NCBI RefSeq assembly: GCF_010731735.1
Contig: NZ_AP022588.1
Span: forward strand, 930,001-994,000
DNA: 64,000 nt
DNA from: Mycolicibacterium sediminis
GTDB lineage: Bacteria > Actinomycetota > Actinomycetes > Mycobacteriales > Mycobacteriaceae
Direction of reading: 5' to 3'
Positions within the stretch are counted from its first letter, which is position 1. Each line of letters starts with the position of its first letter. Positions 26,179-34,663 of this stretch are shown here, in pieces. The position numbers and the translations under genes were made by a program. The notes under the pieces were generated by a model that saw only the letters and a program-made list of their open reading frames with translations, was not told the DNA's origin and ran no database searches.

Positions 26179-27071
26179 CCGTCTCCGTACGCGCCACCGT
26201 CGATGTCCTCGATCAGCGTGGGGCCAGTCGGCGTCCAGCCCAGGAGTTCCCGAGTCGCCGCATTACTCGCGGCCATGTCCATCGCGAAGAACCCGCCGAT
26301 CCAGCCGAAGTGTTCGCCGACGCGGTCGGCGGGGATGGCCGCGACGGGCAGATCGAACGCCCGACCGATGGCCTCGGCGATCACCCGGCTGGGGACGCCC
26401 TCCTCGGCGACGGCGTGCAGCCGGGTACCGGCCGGCGCCTTCTCGAGACCGAGCACGACCATGCGCGCGGCATCGGCGACGTGCACCGCCGCCCAGCGGT
26501 TCCGACCATCGCCGGGGTAGCCCGACACGCCCCGGTCGCGGGCGATCTGGCACAGGGTGGCGACGAAGCCGTAGTCACCCGTGCCGTGCGTCGTCGGCGA
26601 GAAGCGCAGCGCCACCGATCCGACGCCACGGTCGGCGAAGTCGAGCAGCAGGTTCTCGGTGCCGCCGCGCGGCGAGTCAGGCCCGCGGAACGGTGAGGCG
26701 TCGTCCTCGGTCGCCGCACGTCCGTCGGTCAGGCCGGCAAGCCCCGACGCCAGCAGGAACGGCTTGCCGGTGTCGACGAGCGCGTCCCCGATGGCCTGTG
26801 CCGCCGCGCGTTCGGTGGCGTTGGTGCCCGCCATGTCCGCCCAGTCGTGCTTGTTCGCGAGGTGAATGACGCCGTCGGCCTCCTCGGCGCCGGCGCGGAG
26901 GGCATCCAGGTCGTCGAGGTCGCCGCGGCGGACTGCGGCTCCCTTGGCGTCGAGGGCGGCGGCGGATGCGTCGGAACGGGCGAGACCGGTGACGGCGTGG
27001 CCCGAGGCCAGGAGGTCGTCGACGACGGCGCTGCCGATCCAACCGGAGGCTCCGGTGATGAAGACGTGCAT
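26172..27071 (-). CDS. NAD-dependent epimerase/dehydratase family protein
   Basis: A 299-residue extended SDR. The motif TGASGWIGSAVVDDLL opens the Rossmann fold, and GVIHLANKHDW and RFSPTTHGTGDYGFV follow the NAD-epimerase family; YxxxK is not evident. It lies divergent from a TetR gene with two operator-like dyads between them, the usual layout of a TetR repressor and its target. GGAAGGA precedes the ATG. Probable role: reductase acting on a TetR ligand; the substrate is unknown. Confidence 0.85.
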   Translation of the reverse strand: MHVFITGASGWIGSAVVDDLLASGHAVTGLARSDASAAALDAKGAAVRRGDLDDLDALRAGAEEADGVIHLANKHDWADMAGTNATERAAAQAIGDALVDTGKPFLLASGLAGLTDGRAATEDDASPFRGPDSPRGGTENLLLDFADRGVGSVALRFSPTTHGTGDYGFVATLCQIARDRGVSGYPGDGRNRWAAVHVADAARMVVLGLEKAPAGTRLHAVAEEGVPSRVIAEAIGRAFDLPVAAIPADRVGEHFGWIGGFFAMDMAASNAATRELLGWTPTGPTLIEDIDGGAYGDGQ

Positions 27072-27089
27072 GGTGGTCCTTCCACAGCG

Positions 27090-27139
27090 ATGTCAGTTGC
27101 TGACATCACGACCGTACACGCGAAGTCAGTCACTGTCAT
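27090..27139. promoter_or_regulatory. Two TetR-type operator dyads
   Basis: Dyad 1 (27090-27106) is ATGTCAGTTGCTGACAT, a perfect palindrome with a three-base centre. Dyad 2 (27123-27139) is AAGTCAGTCACTGTCAT and matches 13 of 17 bases. The centres are 33 bases apart, about three helical turns, so bound dimers would lie on one face. They fill the space between the divergent epimerase and TetR starts; dyad 2 ends four bases before the TetR -10 box. Confidence 0.7.
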
Positions 27140-27142
27140 CAC

Positions 27143-27148
27143 TAGACT
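27143..27148 (+). promoter_or_regulatory. -10 box for leaderless TetR gene
   Basis: TAGACT fits TANNNT and ends seven bases before the GTG at 27156. The adjacent operator dyad would block polymerase, consistent with autoregulation. Confidence 0.55.
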
Positions 27149-27155
27149 TCGACTC

Positions 27156-27728
27156 GTGGTCAGGTGGGTACCGGGAACGCCAGAGCGGCTGCAAGACGCC
27201 GCGCTCGAACTGTTCGCCGCCCGCGGCTACGAACAGACGACCGCCACCGAGATCGCCGCGGCCGTCGGCCTCACCGAGCGCACGTTCTTCCGGCACTTCA
27301 GCGACAAGCGCGAGGTGCTCTTCCACGGCCAGCAGACGTTGACCGACGCCTTCCTGGCCGGCCTGGACGACGCCCCTCCCGACGCCGCGCCGATCGAGTT
27401 CGCGGTCAGCGCGCTGCGGTCGTCGTCGGCCTTCTTCGACGACGCGCGTCGCTCGCACTCCCGGCTGCGCCAGTCCGTCATCGACGACAACCCCGCACTC
27501 CGCGAGCGCGAGGCCCTCAAGCTCGTCGGCCTGGGGCGAGCGCTCGGCGATGCGCTCCGCGATCGCGGTGTCGACGGCATGGCGGCCGAGGTGGCGGCCC
27601 AGATCGCCGTGATGGCCTTCGGCATCGCGTTCGCCCAGTGGATCGCCGATGGCGAGGAGCGGTCGTTCGAGGACATCGCCCTAGCCGTCGTCCGAGAAGT
27701 CGGCGCGGTGGCGAGGCACCTCGACTGA
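27156..27728 (+). CDS. TetR family regulator
   Basis: A 190-residue TetR repressor. The N-terminal HTH is RLQDAALELFAARGYEQTT followed by VGLTERTFFRHFSDKREVLF; the C-terminal domain is the ligand-binding and dimer part. The GTG at 27156 was chosen from the HTH distance and the -10 box just upstream. It is divergent from the NAD-epimerase gene and probably represses it and itself through the two dyads between them. Confidence 0.9.
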   Translation: MVRWVPGTPERLQDAALELFAARGYEQTTATEIAAAVGLTERTFFRHFSDKREVLFHGQQTLTDAFLAGLDDAPPDAAPIEFAVSALRSSSAFFDDARRSHSRLRQSVIDDNPALREREALKLVGLGRALGDALRDRGVDGMAAEVAAQIAVMAFGIAFAQWIADGEERSFEDIALAVVREVGAVARHLD

Positions 27729-27775
27729 CGGACGGCGCCCAATTGACGCGCCGGAAAAACGGGTAGTCGAAGACT

Positions 27776-28759
27776 ATGACGGTCATCGGCTTCCACTGTT
27801 CGCACGAACAGATCACCCCGGCCCAACTGCTCCGCGACGTCCAGCACGCCGAACGCGCGGGCTTCACGGCAGGCATGTCATCCGACCACTTCAGCCCGTG
27901 GAGCGTCCGCCAGGGCGAGTCGGGCTTCGCGTGGGCCTTCCTGGGCGCGGCGCTCGCCACGACGTCGCTGCCGTTCGGCGTCGTCAACGCCCCGGGGCAG
28001 CGCTACCACCCGGCGATCATCGCGCAGGCGATCGCCACGCTGGCGCAGATGTTCCCCGGCCGCATCTGGGCGGCCCTCGGATCGGGCGAGGCCTCCAACG
28101 AGCGCGTCACCGGCGAGGTGTGGCCCCGCAAGGAGGTGCGCGACCAGCGTCTCGTCGAGTGCGTCGACGTGATCCGGCGGCTGCTCCACGGCGAGGAGGT
28201 GAACCACGACGGCCTGGTACAGGTCAACCGCGCCAAGCTGTGGACGCTGCCCGACGCGGTGCCCGACCTGGTGGGCCCGGCCGTCACGCCGGCCACAGCC
28301 GGCCGGCATGCGACCTGGGCCGACGGCCTGATCACCGTCAATCAGGCCCCGGACGTGCTGCGGAGCGTGCTCGATACCTACCGCGACGCGGGCGGCCGCG
28401 GACCCGCCCGGCTCCAGGTGCACCTCAGCTGGGCGCCCGACGAGGACACCGCGGAGGCCATCGCCCACGATCAGTGGCGTGGGAACGTCTTCCCGCCCCC
28501 GGTCTGCTGGGACACCGAGTCCGTCGAGGCGTTCGACGCGATCGGCCAGGACGTGACGGTCGACCAGGTCAGGAAGTCGGTGAACGTCTCGAGCGACCTC
28601 GGCCGGCACGCGGCATGGCTGGCCGAGTACGTCGAGCAGGGGTGGGACGAGCTGTACCTGCACTTCGTCGGTCAGGAGCAGGCCGCGTTCATCGACGCGT
28701 TCGGCGAGCACGTCCTGCCGCAGCTGTCGGTCACCGCACCCGAGCTGGTGACCGCGTGA
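27776..28759 (+). CDS. LLM-fold flavin oxidoreductase (non-F420 type)
   Basis: A 327-residue luciferase-like protein of the subgroup thought to have changed from F420 to flavin use (TIGR03885-like). Features are GFHCSHEQITPAQLL, SDHFSPWSVRQGESGF, GRIWAALGSGEASNERV and GRHATWADGLITVNQ. The GH13 gene start overlaps its stop by four bases, so the two are made together. TAGTCG six bases before the ATG is a possible leaderless -10. Its substrate and the link to sugar metabolism are unknown. Confidence 0.82.
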   Translation: MTVIGFHCSHEQITPAQLLRDVQHAERAGFTAGMSSDHFSPWSVRQGESGFAWAFLGAALATTSLPFGVVNAPGQRYHPAIIAQAIATLAQMFPGRIWAALGSGEASNERVTGEVWPRKEVRDQRLVECVDVIRRLLHGEEVNHDGLVQVNRAKLWTLPDAVPDLVGPAVTPATAGRHATWADGLITVNQAPDVLRSVLDTYRDAGGRGPARLQVHLSWAPDEDTAEAIAHDQWRGNVFPPPVCWDTESVEAFDAIGQDVTVDQVRKSVNVSSDLGRHAAWLAEYVEQGWDELYLHFVGQEQAAFIDAFGEHVLPQLSVTAPELVTA

Positions 28760-30426
28760 GGCGCGCCGACACCGGTGACCTCTGGTGGAAGAACGCCGTC
28801 TTCTACTGCGCGGACATCGAGACGTTCTGCGACTCGAACGGCGATGGCACCGGGGACATCCGGGGCATGACCGACCGCATCGAGTACCTCGGTGACCTCG
28901 GGGTGACCTGCCTCTGGCTGATGCCGTTCTACCCGACGGCCCGCAAGGACGACGGCTATGACATCACCGACTTCTTCGGCGTCGACCCCCGCCTCGGGAC
29001 GCTCGGCGACTTCGTCGAGCTGGTGCGCACGGCACGGTCCAACGGCATCCGCGTCATCGTCGACTTCGTCATGAACCACACCTCCGACGCACACCCCTGG
29101 TTCAAGTCGGCGCGCCGCAGCGTCGACGACCCCTACCGTGACTACTACGTGTGGAGTCCCACCGAGCCGCCGTCGAGCCCCTCGGACGTCGTCTTCCCCG
29201 ACCAGGAGGACCGCATCTGGGAACTCGATCCGAAGACGAACGAGTGGTACCTGCACCACTTCTACAAGCACCAGCCCGACCTCAACATCGCCAATCCACA
29301 GGTGCGCGAGGAGATCTCGCGGACACTCGGCTTCTGGCTGGAGCTTGGCGTGTCCGGGTTCCGCGTCGACGCCGTACCGTTCCTGTTCGCCAAGGATCCG
29401 GTGCCCGGCAACCCCGGGTTCGACCCGTTCGAATACCTCTGCGACGTGCGGAACTTCGTCAACCGCCGCACCGGGGACGCCGTCCTGCTCGGCGAGGTGA
29501 ACGTTCCCTACAAGGACCAGAAGGCGTTCTTCGGCGGCCCCGACGGGGACGGACTCAACATGCAGTTCGACTTCATCGGGATGCAGCAGATCTACCTGTC
29601 GATGGCCCGCGGCGACGCCCGGCCGATCGCCAAGGCGCTGCGGCAGCGGCCGACACTCGACATCACCAGCCAGTGGGCCAACTTCCTGCGAAACCACGAC
29701 GAACTGACCCTCGACAAGCTCACCGACGCCGAACGCCAGGAGGTCTTCGACGCCTTCGGTCCCGAACCCGACATGCAACTCTATGGCAGGGGGCTGCGCC
29801 GGCGGCTGCCCTCGATGCTCGGTGGCGACGAGCGACGGTTGAAGATGGCCTATTCGCTGGCCTTCTCGCTGCCGGGCACGCCGGTCCTGTTCTACGGCGA
29901 GGAGATCGGGATGGCCGAGAACCCGGACATTCCGGGCAGACTCGCGGTCCGCTCACCGATGCAGTGGACCGGGGGCACGAACGGCGGCTTCTCGACGGCG
30001 GCCAAGCGGCGGCTCACCCGCCCGCTCACCGACGGCCTGTACGGCCCCGAGCGGGTCAACGCCGCCGATCAGCGGCGCGACCACTCGTCGTTCTGGTGGT
30101 TCATGCGCGATCTCGTCTACACCTATCGCAGTCAGCCGGAGATCGGCTGGTCAGAGATCGAGATCCTCAAACAGCCGAACCGGGCGGTGCTGGCGCACGT
30201 CTGCCGCGAGGAGTCGGGCTGGAAGATGCTGGCGCTGCACAACTTCGGCGCCGAAGCGGCGCGGGTCACCGTGAGCCTCGGCGACGTCGAGTCGGGGTCG
30301 ACGCTCGTCGACCTGCTCGATGGTCTGACGGAGACGGAGATCGGTCCGAGCGTCGAACTCGACCTCGAGCCGTACGGCTACCGGTGGCTGCGGGTGCTCA
30401 GCCCCCGGGAGGCACCGATCATCTGA
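28756..30426 (+). CDS. GH13 alpha-glucosyl enzyme (trehalose synthase-like)
   Basis: A 556-residue glycoside hydrolase family 13 protein. The conserved regions are DFVMNHTSDAHPWF (I), GFRVDAVPF with the nucleophile Asp (II), LLGEVNVPY with the acid/base Glu (III) and FLRNHDELTL (IV). The layout is close to trehalose synthase (TreS) and related transglucosylases, but the start (KNAVFYCADIETFCDSNGDG) and lack of a maltokinase domain separate it from the canonical mycobacterial TreS. It is coupled by GTGA to the LLM oxidoreductase. No signal peptide; it is probably cytosolic. The exact reaction is unproven. Confidence 0.85.
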   Translation: MRRADTGDLWWKNAVFYCADIETFCDSNGDGTGDIRGMTDRIEYLGDLGVTCLWLMPFYPTARKDDGYDITDFFGVDPRLGTLGDFVELVRTARSNGIRVIVDFVMNHTSDAHPWFKSARRSVDDPYRDYYVWSPTEPPSSPSDVVFPDQEDRIWELDPKTNEWYLHHFYKHQPDLNIANPQVREEISRTLGFWLELGVSGFRVDAVPFLFAKDPVPGNPGFDPFEYLCDVRNFVNRRTGDAVLLGEVNVPYKDQKAFFGGPDGDGLNMQFDFIGMQQIYLSMARGDARPIAKALRQRPTLDITSQWANFLRNHDELTLDKLTDAERQEVFDAFGPEPDMQLYGRGLRRRLPSMLGGDERRLKMAYSLAFSLPGTPVLFYGEEIGMAENPDIPGRLAVRSPMQWTGGTNGGFSTAAKRRLTRPLTDGLYGPERVNAADQRRDHSSFWWFMRDLVYTYRSQPEIGWSEIEILKQPNRAVLAHVCREESGWKMLALHNFGAEAARVTVSLGDVESGSTLVDLLDGLTETEIGPSVELDLEPYGYRWLRVLSPREAPII

Positions 30427-30434
30427 GGTACGAC

Positions 30435-30474
30435 GAATGGGGCGCGTACCCGGTGCCGGGTACACGCCCCATTC
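30435..30474. terminator. Bidirectional terminator hairpin
   Basis: Arms of 19 bases (30435-30453 and 30456-30474) pair with a single mismatch; the ends are GAATGGGGCG and CGCCCCATTC. It sits between two convergent genes that end at 30426 and 30490, so it can stop both. There is an A/T pair run at the base, but no long T-tract. Confidence 0.75.
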
Positions 30475-30489
30475 AAAGGATGCCGAGGG

Positions 30490-30750
30490 TCAGCGGATCG
30501 CGCGGCGCACGCGGATGGCGGCGCTGACGATCAGGGCGATGACGGCGCCGACGACGGCCGCGCCGAGCAGCGAAACGCCCTGCGCCAGATCGAAGTTCCA
30601 GCCGATGAAGTTGATGGTGGTGTGCACGGTGTTCTGCAGCGCGAAGATCGCCAGTGCGATGACGAGCACGAGCGCGACGATCAGGCCGAGCTTGGTGGCG
30701 AAGCCACCGCTGCGACGGGTGGGTGTGCGATCCACGGTGGGAGTGGTCAT
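30490..30750 (-). CDS. LapA-domain small membrane protein
   Basis: An 86-residue membrane protein with two transmembrane segments, about 20-40 and 56-77, and the LapA-domain core IFALQNTVHTTINFIGWNF between them. AAGGAG lies six bases before the ATG. The family is linked to envelope processes in Gram-negatives; in actinobacteria its role is unknown. It lies next to small stress-type genes on the same strand. Confidence 0.8.
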   Translation of the reverse strand: MTTPTVDRTPTRRSGGFATKLGLIVALVLVIALAIFALQNTVHTTINFIGWNFDLAQGVSLLGAAVVGAVIALIVSAAIRVRRAIR

Positions 30751-30793
30751 GTCGTTCTCCTTGACGGTCGTTCGATGAATGGGGTGTGCGCGG

Positions 30794-30913
30794 TCAGCGC
30801 TTGCTCTGCTGCTTCTGGGCGCGACGCTCGCGGAGCTTGCGCTTGCCGTAGCCCCAGGTGAATCTGCCGAGTCCCTCGAAGAGACGGCTGGCGATGCCTC
30901 GGTCCTTGCTCAC
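30794..30913 (-). CDS. 39-residue basic protein
   Basis: A 39-residue, highly basic protein (SKDRGIASRLFEGLGRF, then GYGKRKLRERRAQKQ), starting at GTG 30913 with AGGA eight bases upstream. The central LFEGLGRFTWGYG looks like a short membrane or nucleic-acid contact. It is too short for usual gene calls. It lies between the LapA-domain gene and a CsbD-like gene, all on the minus strand. The start, site and composition support translation; function is unknown. Confidence 0.5.
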   Translation of the reverse strand: MSKDRGIASRLFEGLGRFTWGYGKRKLRERRAQKQQSKR

Positions 30914-30943
30914 GAGATGTGTCCTACTTTCTGGCGCGACAAA

Positions 30944-30969
30944 CCCGTCGATCCCGCGGGATCGACGGG
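30944..30969 (-). terminator. Perfect-palindrome terminator after CsbD-like gene
   Basis: The 26-base segment is a perfect palindrome with half-site CCCGTCGATCCCG. On the minus strand it lies 36 bases after the CsbD-like stop at 31006 and is followed by TTT. It also lies 30 bases before the start of the 39-residue gene. Confidence 0.65.
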
Positions 30970-31005
30970 CTGTCGAGGTGCGGAGGTTGGTGGCCGGTGG
31001 CCGAG

Positions 31006-31176
31006 TTACTTGAAGGTGTCCTTGATGTTCTCGCCGACCTTCTTCACGCCGGAGACGCCCTGGTCCTTCTTGCCTTCGGCTTCGAGATCCTTGTTGTCGG
31101 TGACGTCACCGATGACCTCCTTGGCCTTGCCGACGACGTCCTCGGCTGCGTTCTTGGCCTTGTCGATGAAGCTCAT
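31006..31176 (-). CDS. CsbD family stress protein
   Basis: A 56-residue hydrophilic protein of the CsbD type: SFIDKAKNAAEDVVGKAKEV, then DNKDLEAEGKKDQ and VKKVGENIKDTFK. CsbD-like proteins are induced in general stress in many bacteria; their function is not known. GAGAGGA lies a few bases before the ATG. A strong terminator follows. Confidence 0.85.
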   Translation of the reverse strand: MSFIDKAKNAAEDVVGKAKEVIGDVTDNKDLEAEGKKDQGVSGVKKVGENIKDTFK

Positions 31177-31351
31177 GATGGTTCCTCTCGGAGTGCGGAT
31201 GTTCTGATTGGGTAGACGAGCGCCGCCTGCAGATCCGCACGCCCGGGCGGGGTGATCTGCGGCACACCGCTTCCGGGCACTCGACGAAACTCCCCTTTCG
31301 GAGACGCCTACTCGCACTTTCCCGCCACAGCGCAACTCTCGTGGGCGAGGC

Positions 31352-32227
31352 TCAGCGCGGCACGTCCGGCGGGGTGATGCTTCGCGGCGGCAGGCCCAGC
31401 GTCCGCACGTGCTCGGCGATCGCGCCCAGGTTGGTCACCCAGACGTCGTCGTGGTCGAGGACGTAGCGCATCAGGTCGTCGAGTTCGGCGGCGCGCGAGG
31501 GCCGGCCGGTCAGAAACGGGTGGTTGGTCAGCACCCAGCAGCCACCGACGCGGCGCAGCCCGTCGAACTCCAGCTGCCACAGTTCGCGTGCCTTGCGCGG
31601 ACTTTCGATGAGTCCGCTGCCGGACACGTCGGGCAGGAAGCAGTACTGCTCCCAATCGTCGAGCGCCCACTGGATCGGGATCTCGACGATCGAGCGGTCC
31701 GCGCCCGGCGTGATCGCCAGCTCGTAGGGATGGTCGGCGTCCATCAGGCTGGAGTCGTACAGGAAGTCGCGCTCGGCCAGCAGCGCCGGCGTGCGCCACG
31801 ACAGGTCCCACATCGGCGCCCGGTAACCCACCGGCCGCACCCCGGCCACGTCGGCCAGCGCGGCCAGACCGCGGTCGAGCGCGTCGATCTCCTGCTCGAG
31901 GGTCAATGCGGTCGGCTGCTCGTGCAGGTATCCGTGGTGGGCGATCTCGTGGCCGGCGGCGACGATGCTGCGGATCGCCTCGGGGTAGCGGTCGGCGGTG
32001 TGGCCGGGCACGAAGAAGGTCGACGCGATCTGGTGTCGTTCCAGCAGGTCCAGGATGCGCGGGATCCCGACGAGCGGCCCGTACGCCTGGTGGCTCATCA
32101 CGCTCATGCGCGCACCGACGGTCTCCAGCGTGCCCGACGGGCCCCACAGCACCGCGGACTCCGCGTCGACGTCGAACGTGAACGCCGCGGCGGCGGTCTT
32201 GCCCTCGGGCCAACGCAATTCGGTCAC
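31352..32227 (-). CDS. Polysaccharide deacetylase-fold hydrolase (PuuE-like)
   Basis: A 291-residue NodB-fold metal-dependent hydrolase. The metal site is visible: Asp in FTFDVDAES and the His pair in HEIAHHGYLHE, with the later GYRAPMWDLSW. There is no signal peptide, and the partners are catabolic, so the PuuE allantoinase or cyclic imide hydrolase branch fits better than a cell-wall deacetylase. These enzymes open cyclic amides. Its GTG start is coupled to the ureohydrolase (GTGA); it is the last gene of the operon. Confidence 0.82.
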   Translation of the reverse strand: MTELRWPEGKTAAAAFTFDVDAESAVLWGPSGTLETVGARMSVMSHQAYGPLVGIPRILDLLERHQIASTFFVPGHTADRYPEAIRSIVAAGHEIAHHGYLHEQPTALTLEQEIDALDRGLAALADVAGVRPVGYRAPMWDLSWRTPALLAERDFLYDSSLMDADHPYELAITPGADRSIVEIPIQWALDDWEQYCFLPDVSGSGLIESPRKARELWQLEFDGLRRVGGCWVLTNHPFLTGRPSRAAELDDLMRYVLDHDDVWVTNLGAIAEHVRTLGLPPRSITPPDVPR

Positions 32228-33207
32228 GAGTCGGCCATCAGGGTGATGAGTTCGTAGGCGATGTTGGCCCCGGCGACGGCGGTGACCTCGGCCTGGTCGT
32301 AGGCCGGTGCGACCTCGACGACGTCCGCGCCGACGATGGTCAGCTCGCGCATCGCGCGCAGCACCGCCACCAGTTCGCGGCTCGTCATGCCGCCGATCTC
32401 GGGTGTCCCCGTCCCCGGCGCGAACGCCGGGTCCAGGACGTCGATGTCGATGGACACGTACACCGGATGGTCGCCGACCCGCTCCAGCACGCGCTCGATC
32501 ACGCCGTCGACGCCGATGCGGTCGATGTCGCGGCAGTGCACCACGGTGAACCCGAGTTCGGCGTCCTCGAGGAGGTCGGCCCGGTCGTACAGCGAGCCGC
32601 GGATGCCGACGTGCGCCGAACGGTCCTTCACCAGGAGGTTCTGCTCCGACGCCCGCCGGAACGGCGTGCCGTGCGTGCAGGGGGCGCCGAAGTAGGTGTC
32701 CCACGTGTCGAGGTGAGCGTCGAAGTGCACCAGCGCCACCGGCCCGTGCACGGCGTTGATCGCCTGCAGCGCAGGCAGTGCGATGGTGTGGTCGCCGCCC
32801 AGCAGCACGACGCGCTGCTCGGGTCGGGTCAGCAGTCCCAGAACGCCCGCGCGGATCTCGTCCACGGCGGCGTCGATGTCGAACGGGTTGGCGGCGATGT
32901 CCCCCGCGTCGACGACCTGCTTCGTCGCGAACGGCGCCACGTCCAGCGCCGGGTGGTACGGCTTCAGCAGTCGCGACGCCTGCCGGATCGCCGACGGCCC
33001 GAAGCGTGCACCCGGCCGGTAGGTCACCCCGCTGTCGAACGGCACGCCCGCGACGGCGATGTCGTAGTCGTCGACCTCGTGGCGCAGCGGGAGCCGCGCG
33101 AACGTCCCGATGCCCGCATACCGCGGCACCGCGCGGGCGTCCACCTGACCCACGATGCCGGTCTCGCTCCGAACGTACGGCTGATGCACGTCTGATCCCT
33201 TCCTCAT
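32224..33207 (-). CDS. Ureohydrolase (agmatinase/guanidinobutyrase-like)
   Basis: A protein of about 327 residues in the arginase superfamily, which removes urea from guanidino compounds. The Mn ligands are present: GGDHTIALPAL, HFDAHLDTWD and SIDIDVLDPAFAPGTGTP. It resembles agmatinase, guanidinobutyrase and guanidinopropionase, which cannot be told apart by eye. The ATG at 33207 overlaps the previous stop (ATGA); a GTG at 33189 with AAGGGA six bases upstream is an alternative start. It lies between two SDRs and a PuuE-like hydrolase. Confidence 0.85.
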   Translation of the reverse strand: MRKGSDVHQPYVRSETGIVGQVDARAVPRYAGIGTFARLPLRHEVDDYDIAVAGVPFDSGVTYRPGARFGPSAIRQASRLLKPYHPALDVAPFATKQVVDAGDIAANPFDIDAAVDEIRAGVLGLLTRPEQRVVLLGGDHTIALPALQAINAVHGPVALVHFDAHLDTWDTYFGAPCTHGTPFRRASEQNLLVKDRSAHVGIRGSLYDRADLLEDAELGFTVVHCRDIDRIGVDGVIERVLERVGDHPVYVSIDIDVLDPAFAPGTGTPEIGGMTSRELVAVLRAMRELTIVGADVVEVAPAYDQAEVTAVAGANIAYELITLMADS

Positions 33208-33968
33208 GCCCTCGTCCGCGTGGACCCGCCGTTGCACGAGATCACCTGGCCGACGACGGCCTCCATCTCGAAGTCGGCGAGCAGTTCGACCGCCGCCGAG
33301 ACCTCGTCTGCGATGCCTATGCGGCCCAACGGAATCGACGACGCGTAGCTGCGGTGCATATCGGCCAGGTCGACGCCCGCGGCATCGGCGTCCACCTGGA
33401 GCTGCGGGGTGTCGGTGACGCCGGGCGCCACCGCGTTGACGATCACGTGTTCGTGCGCCAGTTCGCGGCCCAGCGTCTTCACCAGTGAGATCAGTCCGGC
33501 CTTCGAGGCGGTATAGGCCGTCGCACCGGGCCACCCGGTGACACCCCACTCGCTGGAGATCACCACGATGCGGCCCGCCCCGACAGCGCGCATGTGCGGC
33601 AGCACCGCCTGCACGAGGAAGAACGTGCCACCGAGGTTGGTGTCGACCACCTTCCACCAGTCCGCGTCGTCGTGCTCGGCCAGCGTGGCCATGGTCATGT
33701 AAGCGTGGTTCGCCACCAGGACGTCGAGGCGGCCCGCGGCGCGCGCGACGTCGTCGGCGATGCGGCGGCACGCGGCGGGATCGGAGACGTCGCCCGCGGC
33801 GGTCAGCCCGCCGATCTCCTCGGCGAGTGCGGTGAGTTCCGGGCCGTCCCGAACGTCGTTGACCGCCACCGTCGCTCCGGCGGCGGCCAGCCGTCGGGCG
33901 TGCGCGGCACCCATGCCCCGTGCGGCCCCGGTGACCAGTGCCACCCGGCCGGTCAGGTTCGTGCTCAT
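33204..33968 (-). CDS. SDR family oxidoreductase
   Basis: A 254-residue classical SDR with TGAARGMGAAHA, VANHAY in place of NNAG, and YTASK as the catalytic motif. The start overlaps the preceding SDR stop by four bases (ATGA) and its own stop overlaps the ureohydrolase start. It should act on an intermediate of the same pathway. The operon has two different SDRs in succession, so two alcohol/ketone steps or a dimeric enzyme are possible. Confidence 0.85.
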   Translation of the reverse strand: MSTNLTGRVALVTGAARGMGAAHARRLAAAGATVAVNDVRDGPELTALAEEIGGLTAAGDVSDPAACRRIADDVARAAGRLDVLVANHAYMTMATLAEHDDADWWKVVDTNLGGTFFLVQAVLPHMRAVGAGRIVVISSEWGVTGWPGATAYTASKAGLISLVKTLGRELAHEHVIVNAVAPGVTDTPQLQVDADAAGVDLADMHRSYASSIPLGRIGIADEVSAAVELLADFEMEAVVGQVISCNGGSTRTRA

Positions 33969-34663
33969 ATGACGGCTCCGGAGTTGACGTTGACGACGTC
34001 GCCGACGCTGAACGTCGCGTCGCACACCAGGTATTCGACGCACCGCGCCACCTCCTGCGGGGTGGTCAGCCGGCGCAGGGGCAGCGTGGAGAGGTAGTCC
34101 GTTGCGCGCCAGGGTGAGTCGGCGGCCAGCAGCGGGGTGTCCGTCGGTCCGGGTGCCACGCAGTTGACCCGCACGCCGTCGCCGGCGACCTCCGCGGCGA
34201 GGCTGCGCACCAGGCCGAGGATCGCGCCCTTCGCCGCGGCGTAGTGCACGTCGTCCCCTCCCCCGCCGATCGCCAGTTCGCTGGCCACGGCGACGAGTGC
34301 ACCACGCGTCGCCGTCAGGTCGGGCAACGTCGCACGGGCGACGTTCACCAGCCCGCCGAGGTGGACCCGCAGCATCCGGCGCCACGCGTCGACGCCGATG
34401 TCCGACACCGGCGCCATCTCGTAGTAGCCCGCCGACGTCACGACCGCGGCGATCGGCCCGAGCGCGTCCCGCACCTCGGCCACCCCGTCGGCGACGGCGG
34501 CCGCGTCCGAGACATCCACGGCCACGGTGTGTTCGGCGGCCGGCGCCGAGCCGCGGAGGTCCAGGCAGCCGACGGCGAACCCGCGGGCGGTCAGCGCGTC
34601 CACCACGGCGGCGCCGATGCCGCTGGCGCCGCCGGTGACGAGCGCGACCGGACGGTCACTCAC
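33965..34663 (-). CDS. SDR family oxidoreductase
   Basis: A 232-residue classical SDR with TGGASGIGAAVV, a TSAGYYEM variant of NNAG, and YAAAK as the catalytic motif. The GTG start at 34663 overlaps the end of the APC permease gene by eight bases. Its sequence is clearly different from the next SDR, so the two are not a recent duplication. Pathway role unknown. Confidence 0.82.
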   Translation of the reverse strand: MSDRPVALVTGGASGIGAAVVDALTARGFAVGCLDLRGSAPAAEHTVAVDVSDAAAVADGVAEVRDALGPIAAVVTSAGYYEMAPVSDIGVDAWRRMLRVHLGGLVNVARATLPDLTATRGALVAVASELAIGGGGDDVHYAAAKGAILGLVRSLAAEVAGDGVRVNCVAPGPTDTPLLAADSPWRATDYLSTLPLRRLTTPQEVARCVEYLVCDATFSVGDVVNVNSGAVI

